DNA of 26,756 nucleotides, from NCBI GenBank assembly GCA_947457975.1, contig CANGYC010000003.1, forward strand, positions 1 to 26,756, given 5' to 3'. Under the pieces are notes generated by a model. The model was not told where the DNA came from. It saw only the letters and a list, made by a program, of their open reading frames with translations, and ran no database searches. Of this stretch, positions 22,559 through 26,756 are shown in pieces. Both the position numbers and the translations under genes were made by a program. How positions within the stretch are numbered: the first letter of the stretch is position 1; each line of letters starts with the position of its first letter. This DNA is from Comamonadaceae bacterium. GTDB lineage: Bacteria; Pseudomonadota; Gammaproteobacteria; Burkholderiales; Burkholderiaceae_C.

Positions 22559-23311
22559 TTATTTCAACAAGAGCAACAAGGCCAGCAGCATCAAGAAACC
22601 CAGCAACAAGCGGCGGAACAGCTGCTCGCTGAGGTGTCCACGCAAGCGCCTGCCCAGTGCCATGCCCAGGTAGACAGGCCCCATGGCCAGGCAGGACCAA
22701 CCCACTTCGGCCCAGCCGAAGCGGTCCCACCACAGCATGGCGGCGTACATGGGCACAGCACCTAAAAAATAAATGATGCTGATGCTGCCCACAAACTCTT
22801 CACGCTTGAGGCGCAGCGCCATCAGGTAGGTGATGAGCATGGGACCGGTCAGGGTTGACAAACCACCCAGACCACCGGCCAAGGCCCCGACGAGCGGGCC
22901 GGCCCAGGCTTGATGACGCTCAGGGATTTGGCCGCGCGGCTCATACGCCATCAGCGCGACCGAAGAGAACACGGTGATGGCTATCGCCAAATTCAGACCC
23001 GACGCCGAGAGGTATTGGCTCCAGTAAACCGCCAGCAGGGTCGCCAACAGCTGCGCCAGGATGAGGGGCCCGAAGCGCTTGAGCGCATAAAACAAGCGCC
23101 CGCCCTGCACCGACTGGATGATGTTGGACAAGAGCACCGGCACGACCAACAAGCCCATGGCCTGCTGAGCAGGCAGCATGAGAGAGAGCATGGGGACCGT
23201 GACCAAGTTCGCTCCCACGCCCAAAGTGCCCTTGACCACGCCCCCCACGGTCAGCATGAGGGTGCCGACCAGCAGCGTCCCCAGCCATGCGGGCGAGAGG
23301 TCCCAAACCAC
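22559..23311 (-). CDS. TSUP-family (TauE/SafE) membrane permease
   Basis: The 250-residue protein has about eight hydrophobic helices in two repeats, with the TSUP pattern: GVVKGTLGVGANLVTVPMLSL in the first half (residues 24-44) and GALAGGLGGLSTLTGPMLITYLM in the second. Family members export sulfite, sulfoacetate or other organic sulfur anions, or transport organic acids. It starts with GTG at 23311, immediately after the TAA stop of the Bug protein gene, so the pair is a tight operon. No ATG gives the first helix intact. Confidence 0.88.
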   Translation of the reverse strand: MVWDLSPAWLGTLLVGTLMLTVGGVVKGTLGVGANLVTVPMLSLMLPAQQAMGLLVVPVLLSNIIQSVQGGRLFYALKRFGPLILAQLLATLLAVYWSQYLSASGLNLAIAITVFSSVALMAYEPRGQIPERHQAWAGPLVGALAGGLGGLSTLTGPMLITYLMALRLKREEFVGSISIIYFLGAVPMYAAMLWWDRFGWAEVGWSCLAMGPVYLGMALGRRLRGHLSEQLFRRLLLGFLMLLALLLLLK

Positions 23312-24277
23312 TTATTCGGCTTTGAGGTCTGCGGACTTGCCGGCCTTGGCCATGGCCTGGTTCTCGCGGTCGATCTCTTTGCGGTAAGCCTCGGGACCGG
23401 CACCCACGGGTTCGATGCTGGCGGCGTTGAGTTTCTCCATCACGTCCGGCTGGCGAACGACCCAGGCGATATCGTCGGCAATGCGCTTGATGGCCTCGGG
23501 GGCCGTGCCGCTGCGCGCCATCACGCCAATGGTGACGGAGAAGTCATAGCCTGACACCAGCTCGGCAATCGCGGGGACATCGGGCACCTGCGGGGAGCGC
23601 TTGCTGTCATTGCTGCCCAGCAGCGTGACCTGGTTGTTCTTGACGAAACCGGACATGGACGGCAGGGCCGAAAAGAGGAAGTCCACCTGACCGCCCAGCA
23701 GTGCGGGCACCGACTGGCCGGAACCACGGAAGGGGATGTGGCGTACATCGAGTTTCAGCTCGGCCTTGAGGGCCTCCATGCTCAGGTGATGCGTGCTGCC
23801 AATGCCTGAGGAGCCATAGGTGTAGGTGCCAGGGTTGGCGCGCACCTTCTCCACGAATTCGCGCAGGTTCTTCACGCCGGTCTTGGGGTGGGCCACCAGA
23901 AACAGCGGCGATCGCGCGATCAGGGAGACAGGCATCAGCTCCTTGCCCATGGCATAGGTGGCAGACTTGTTGATCAGCGGGGTGATCGACAGCATGGAGC
24001 CGTCGGAGACAATGAAAGTGTGGTTGTCATTGGTGCCCAGCATCAGGTTCTGATAGGCCACGACCCCATTGCCACCGGGCTTGTTGTCAACCACCACGGA
24101 CTGGCCAAGTCGCTCCGTGAGTTTTTGCGCGACGATCCGCGCCACAGAGTCGGGCAAGCCGCCGGCCGCATAGGGCACGATGAACTTGACGGGCTTGGAG
24201 GGAAAGGTCTGTGCGCTGGCGGCCATGGGCAGAGCTGCCAGGGTCAGAGCGAGGGTGGCGAATGTCCTACGTTTCAT
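23312..24277 (-). CDS. Bug/TctC-type periplasmic solute-binding protein
   Basis: The 321-residue product has a Sec signal peptide (MKRRTFATLALTLAALPMA, cleavage near ASA-Q at 22-23) and a mature Bug/TctC fold: FPSKPVKFIVPYAAGG at the start, GQSVVVDNKPGGNG, YGSSGIGSTHHLSMEALK and GGQVDFLFSALPS. These proteins bind carboxylates, often aromatic or tricarboxylic acids, for TTT-type transport, though many copies are orphans and no TctAB membrane genes are here. GGAG lies seven bases before the ATG at 24277. It is divergent from the dioxygenase-reductase gene across a palindromic operator, which suggests shared control. Confidence 0.93.
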   Translation of the reverse strand: MKRRTFATLALTLAALPMAASAQTFPSKPVKFIVPYAAGGLPDSVARIVAQKLTERLGQSVVVDNKPGGNGVVAYQNLMLGTNDNHTFIVSDGSMLSITPLINKSATYAMGKELMPVSLIARSPLFLVAHPKTGVKNLREFVEKVRANPGTYTYGSSGIGSTHHLSMEALKAELKLDVRHIPFRGSGQSVPALLGGQVDFLFSALPSMSGFVKNNQVTLLGSNDSKRSPQVPDVPAIAELVSGYDFSVTIGVMARSGTAPEAIKRIADDIAWVVRQPDVMEKLNAASIEPVGAGPEAYRKEIDRENQAMAKAGKSADLKAE

Positions 24278-24310
24278 GATGTCTCCGGGAAAACAAGTAG
24301 CAAGGAATTT

Positions 24311-24326
24311 TCTTAGTCGCCTAAGA
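24311..24326. promoter_or_regulatory. Palindromic operator, SlyA/MarR half-site type
   Basis: TCTTAGTCGCCTAAGA is a perfect palindrome with 6-base arms around a 4-base centre; its core TTAG-N4-CTAA has the form of SlyA/MarR operators. It lies 34 bases before the Bug gene start on one side and 71 bases before the reductase start on the other, in the only shared intergenic region (24278-24396). A MarR gene begins two genes downstream, so it is the natural candidate to bind here. No convincing -35/-10 pair could be placed on either strand. Confidence 0.7.
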
Positions 24327-24396
24327 TGATGTATTGTTTCCGTGCGGTGTGACAGATGTCAATCGTGCAAACCCCCTGAGCCCTCCAAAGACTGCC

Positions 24397-25359
24397 ATGA
24401 CCGACCCCATCGAGCTTCAAACCTTGCGCATACGCCGCAAGGCGCAGATCGCCCGCGACATCCACCTCATCGAGCTAGAACACCCCGATGGCCAGCCCCT
24501 GGCGCCATTTTCTGCCGGTGCCCATGTGCCGATTCGGGTGCCCAATGGGGCCATGCGGCAGTACTCCCTGTGCAGCGATCCTGCCAGCCTTGACCACTAC
24601 GCCATTGCGGTCAAGCGAGAAGCCACGGGCCGCGGCGGCTCCATCAATTTGATCGACGGTGTGGCCGAAGGCGACACGCTCCAGGTCGGCCCGCCCGCCA
24701 ATCTGTTTGGCCTGAGCGACAAGGCGCGCAGCTTCATCCTGGTGGCCGGCGGGATCGGCATCACGCCCATGATGGCCATGCTCCATGCCTTGCAGGCCGA
24801 AGGCCTGCGCGCGTTCAAGCTTTACTACCTCACTCGGGACGATGAGAGCACCGCCTTTGCGCAAGAGCTGCGCTCCTCGGAATGGGCCTCACGCGTGGTG
24901 ATCCACCACGACCAAGGCGACCCTGCAAACGCCTTTGACCTGTGGCGCATTTTCGAAAAGCCGGTCCGCGGCGCGCATGTGTATTGCTGCGGCCCCCAGG
25001 GGCTGATGGATGCCGTCAAAGACATGTGCGGCCACTGGCCTGACAGCGCCATTCACTTCGAGAGCTTCGGGGCCGACACCCGTGCGCATGCGGATGACCG
25101 TCCCTTTGAGATCGAGCTGGCCCAAAGTGGTCGGCGCCTGACCGTGGGGGTGGGTCAGACCATGCTGCAGGTTCTGCACGATGCACAGGTGCAGGTCCCC
25201 AGCTCGTGCGAGAGCGGCAGCTGCGGCTCCTGCAAGGTCAGCCTGATCGAAGGCGAGGCCGATCACCGGGACCTGGTGCTCCTGCCCGAAGAGCGTGCCA
25301 GCAAAGTCATGGTCTGCGTCTCGAGGGCTCGAGGCGATCGATTGGTGCTGGATCTGTGA
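24397..25359 (+). CDS. Phthalate dioxygenase reductase-like class IA oxidoreductase (PDR/VanB family)
   Basis: The 320-residue protein passes electrons from NADH through FMN and a [2Fe-2S] cluster to a Rieske oxygenase. Domains in order: FMN-binding barrel with RQYSLCS (54-60) and KREATGRGGSI, NAD-binding domain with GGIGITPM (118-125) and YCCGPQGLM (196-204), C-terminal ferredoxin with C271, C276, C279 and C307 (SSCESGSCGSC, MVCVS). The sequence follows phthalate dioxygenase reductase of Burkholderia closely as I recall it, including FESFGA and the ADHRDLVL and LVLDL ends. The ATG at 24397 gives MTDPIELQTLRI; a 5' extension to 24334 crosses the intergenic region and is rejected. The stop overlaps the next gene (GTGA). 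The oxygenase is not in the window. Confidence 0.92.
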   Translation: MTDPIELQTLRIRRKAQIARDIHLIELEHPDGQPLAPFSAGAHVPIRVPNGAMRQYSLCSDPASLDHYAIAVKREATGRGGSINLIDGVAEGDTLQVGPPANLFGLSDKARSFILVAGGIGITPMMAMLHALQAEGLRAFKLYYLTRDDESTAFAQELRSSEWASRVVIHHDQGDPANAFDLWRIFEKPVRGAHVYCCGPQGLMDAVKDMCGHWPDSAIHFESFGADTRAHADDRPFEIELAQSGRRLTVGVGQTMLQVLHDAQVQVPSSCESGSCGSCKVSLIEGEADHRDLVLLPEERASKVMVCVSRARGDRLVLDL

Positions 25360-26537
25360 GCCACCCGCCCCTGCGCATGGGCGTGCTCGGCCTGGGCCGC
25401 GCCTTTACCCTGATGCTGCCGACCTTCGCGCGCGACCCGCGAACGCAGCTGGTGGCCGCGTTCGACCCACGAGAGGCCGCCCGGCAGGCTTTTGAGCGCG
25501 AGTTCTCCGGGGTGGCGCACCCCAGCCCTGAAGCCGTGTGCGCAGACCCCTCGGTCGAGTGGGTGTATGTGGCCACGCCCCACCAGTTCCACGCAGAGCA
25601 TGTGGTGCTTGCCGCATCACAGGGCAAGCACGTCTTGGTTGAAAAACCGATGGCCTTGAACCTGGCGGATGCCGATCGCATGATCGCGGCCTGCGCGCAG
25701 GCGGGCACGCATTTGATCGTGGGCCACAGCCACAGCTTCAACGCACCGGTGAGGCTGGCCAGACAACTGATCGACAGTGGTCGTTTCGGCCAGGTCCGCA
25801 TGGTACATGCCATGAATTTCACGGATTTCCTTTACCGACCCAGGCGCCCTGAAGAATTGGACACCGCTCAAGGCGGTGGCGTGGTGTTCAGCCAAGCGGC
25901 GCACCAGGTGGATATCGTGCGCCTGCTGGCAGGTGGACGGGCCCTGACGGTGTATGCCCATGCCGGCCGCTGGGATGCCCAAAGACCCACCGAAGGCGCC
26001 TACACCGCACTGATGACATTTGAAGGCGGCGCCTTCGCCAACCTCAGCTACAACGGCTATGGCTTTTATGACAGCGACGTGCTGATGGACGGCATCGGTG
26101 AGCTGGGCGGCACGAAGACCGTGGGCGCTCACCAGTCCACCCGGCAGCGCTGGCACACGGTCACCGACGAGGCCGCCGAAGCGCAGCGCAAAGCCGAACG
26201 CAACTTCGGCGGAAAAGACTACCAAGCCGACAGTGGCCAAGCCCCCCAGGCTTTCCAGCACTTCGGCCCGGTGATGGTGAGTTGTGATTCAGCGGATTTG
26301 CGCCTCACACCTTTCGGCGTAGAGATCCACGATGCCCAGGGCGTTCGGCTCGAGCGGCTGCCTACGCCGCAGGTGCCCAGAAGCGAGGTCATAGACGAGC
26401 TGTGGTCCGTGGCAAGGCAGGGGGGCACGGCCGTGCATGATGGCCATGGGTCGAAGGCCACACTGGAGGTGTGCCTGGCCATCCTGTCGTCCAGCCACAG
26501 TGGCCAAGCCATCACGCTGCGGCATCAGAAAGGTTGA
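25356..26537 (+). CDS. Gfo/Idh/MocA dehydrogenase, phthalate 4,5-dihydrodiol dehydrogenase-like
   Basis: The 393-residue NAD(P)-dependent dehydrogenase has the Rossmann motif GLGRAF near residues 12-17, the EKP motif (96-98) and the catalytic-region GGGVVFSQAAHQVDIVRLL with H183 and D186. The N-terminus LRMGVLGLGRAFTLMLPTF and the NFTDFLYRPRRPEELDTA segment resemble 4,5-dihydrophthalate-4,5-diol dehydrogenases (Pht4/OphB), which re-aromatise the dioxygenase product. The start is the GTG at 25356, which overlaps the reductase stop; an ATG at 25377 would cut the first strand. Coupling to a PDR-like reductase supports a role in oxidising an aromatic acid, but the exact substrate is not proven. 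Confidence 0.88.
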   Translation: MSHPPLRMGVLGLGRAFTLMLPTFARDPRTQLVAAFDPREAARQAFEREFSGVAHPSPEAVCADPSVEWVYVATPHQFHAEHVVLAASQGKHVLVEKPMALNLADADRMIAACAQAGTHLIVGHSHSFNAPVRLARQLIDSGRFGQVRMVHAMNFTDFLYRPRRPEELDTAQGGGVVFSQAAHQVDIVRLLAGGRALTVYAHAGRWDAQRPTEGAYTALMTFEGGAFANLSYNGYGFYDSDVLMDGIGELGGTKTVGAHQSTRQRWHTVTDEAAEAQRKAERNFGGKDYQADSGQAPQAFQHFGPVMVSCDSADLRLTPFGVEIHDAQGVRLERLPTPQVPRSEVIDELWSVARQGGTAVHDGHGSKATLEVCLAILSSSHSGQAITLRHQKG

Positions 26538-26542
26538 GCCCC

Positions 26543-26756
26543 ATGATTGCCCCCAAGAAAGACACCCTCGAGCTCTTGAAGCATTGGCGCGAGTCCGTGC
26601 CAGAGGACCGTCTGGCGCACCTGATCCGCGATGTGGCCCGCGCCCAGCAGCGCGCCCTGCAGCATCGTCTGGCAGGCCATGGGGTGTCCTTTGGGCACTG
26701 GACCTTCCTGCGCATTCTGTGGATACGTGATGGCCTGACGCAAAAGGAGCTCAGCG
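26543..26756 (+). CDS. MarR-family regulator, 3'-truncated by the window
   Basis: Seventy-one residues are visible before the window ends. They show the N-terminal dimerisation helix and first winged-helix elements of MarR proteins: HLIRDVARAQQRALQHRLA, VSFGHWTFLRILWIRDGLTQKELS. The ATG at 26543 follows the dehydrogenase stop by five bases, so it is in the same transcript. It most likely binds the palindrome at 24311-24326 and responds to an aromatic acid or a CoA thioester, as catabolic MarR proteins often do; the ligand is inference. Confidence 0.88.
   Translation, partial: MIAPKKDTLELLKHWRESVPEDRLAHLIRDVARAQQRALQHRLAGHGVSFGHWTFLRILWIRDGLTQKELS

Noticed and set aside
1..26756. tRNA genes, CRISPR arrays, insertion sequences or attachment sites
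   Set aside because: Reading the intergenic stretches gave no cloverleaf, spaced repeats, transposase frame or long direct repeat.

Overview
The window is a gene-dense, high-GC chromosomal segment of a betaproteobacterium. It is most likely a Burkholderiales member of the Comamonadaceae type. The grounds are the protein sequences and gene order (rpsP-rimM-trmD-rplS followed by a CoA-type Nudix gene and a CobD/CbiB-family gene), a Bug/TctC-type periplasmic binding protein, hopanoid-type squalene synthesis genes, and GTG/TTG starts with many 1-4 nt gene overlaps. I see no tRNA, rRNA, CRISPR array, insertion sequence or prophage gene. No stretch over 300 bases lacks a gene; the largest gaps are about 158, 147, 142, 119 and 101 bases, and each is described below.

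Layout. Bases 1-2985 (+) hold the end of hpnC, then hpnD and hpnE, which turn farnesyl diphosphate into squalene for hopanoids. Bases 3013-4375 (-) hold a glutathione S-transferase and a HAD phosphatase, divergent from hemH and an hslR-like S4 gene (+). Next come orn (-) and a coupled + strand run of a Ste24-like M48 peptidase, a pterin dehydratase and rsgA. Bases 9180-13155 (-) carry the ribosomal operon rpsP-rimM-trmD-rplS, ended by a strong hairpin terminator, followed by a Nudix CoA pyrophosphatase and a CobD/CbiB-family membrane protein. Bases 13314-14351 (+) encode a PAT-like acetyltransferase and a TM2-type membrane protein. Bases 14430-19560 (-) encode an AEC permease, a TonB receptor with a small Cys/His-rich partner and a DusC-like enzyme, and a GNAT acetyltransferase. 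Bases 19708-22050 (+) form a redox set: a [2Fe-2S] ferredoxin, a diheme and a triheme cytochrome c.

The right end (22061-26756) looks like accessory catabolism. On the - strand, a Bug-type solute-binding protein, a TSUP permease and a hemerythrin lie in tandem. On the + strand, a phthalate-dioxygenase-reductase-like flavo-iron-sulfur protein, a Gfo/Idh/MocA dehydrogenase of the phthalate dihydrodiol type and the start of a MarR regulator lie in tandem. A palindrome of the SlyA/MarR half-site type sits in the shared intergenic region. I read this as part of an aromatic-acid (phthalate-like) uptake and oxidation locus whose oxygenase is outside the window.

The most striking non-coding signals are a 19-base promoter core shared by rpsP and rplS (17 of 19 identical), a compact structured leader ahead of rpsP, and the palindromic operator at 24311-24326.
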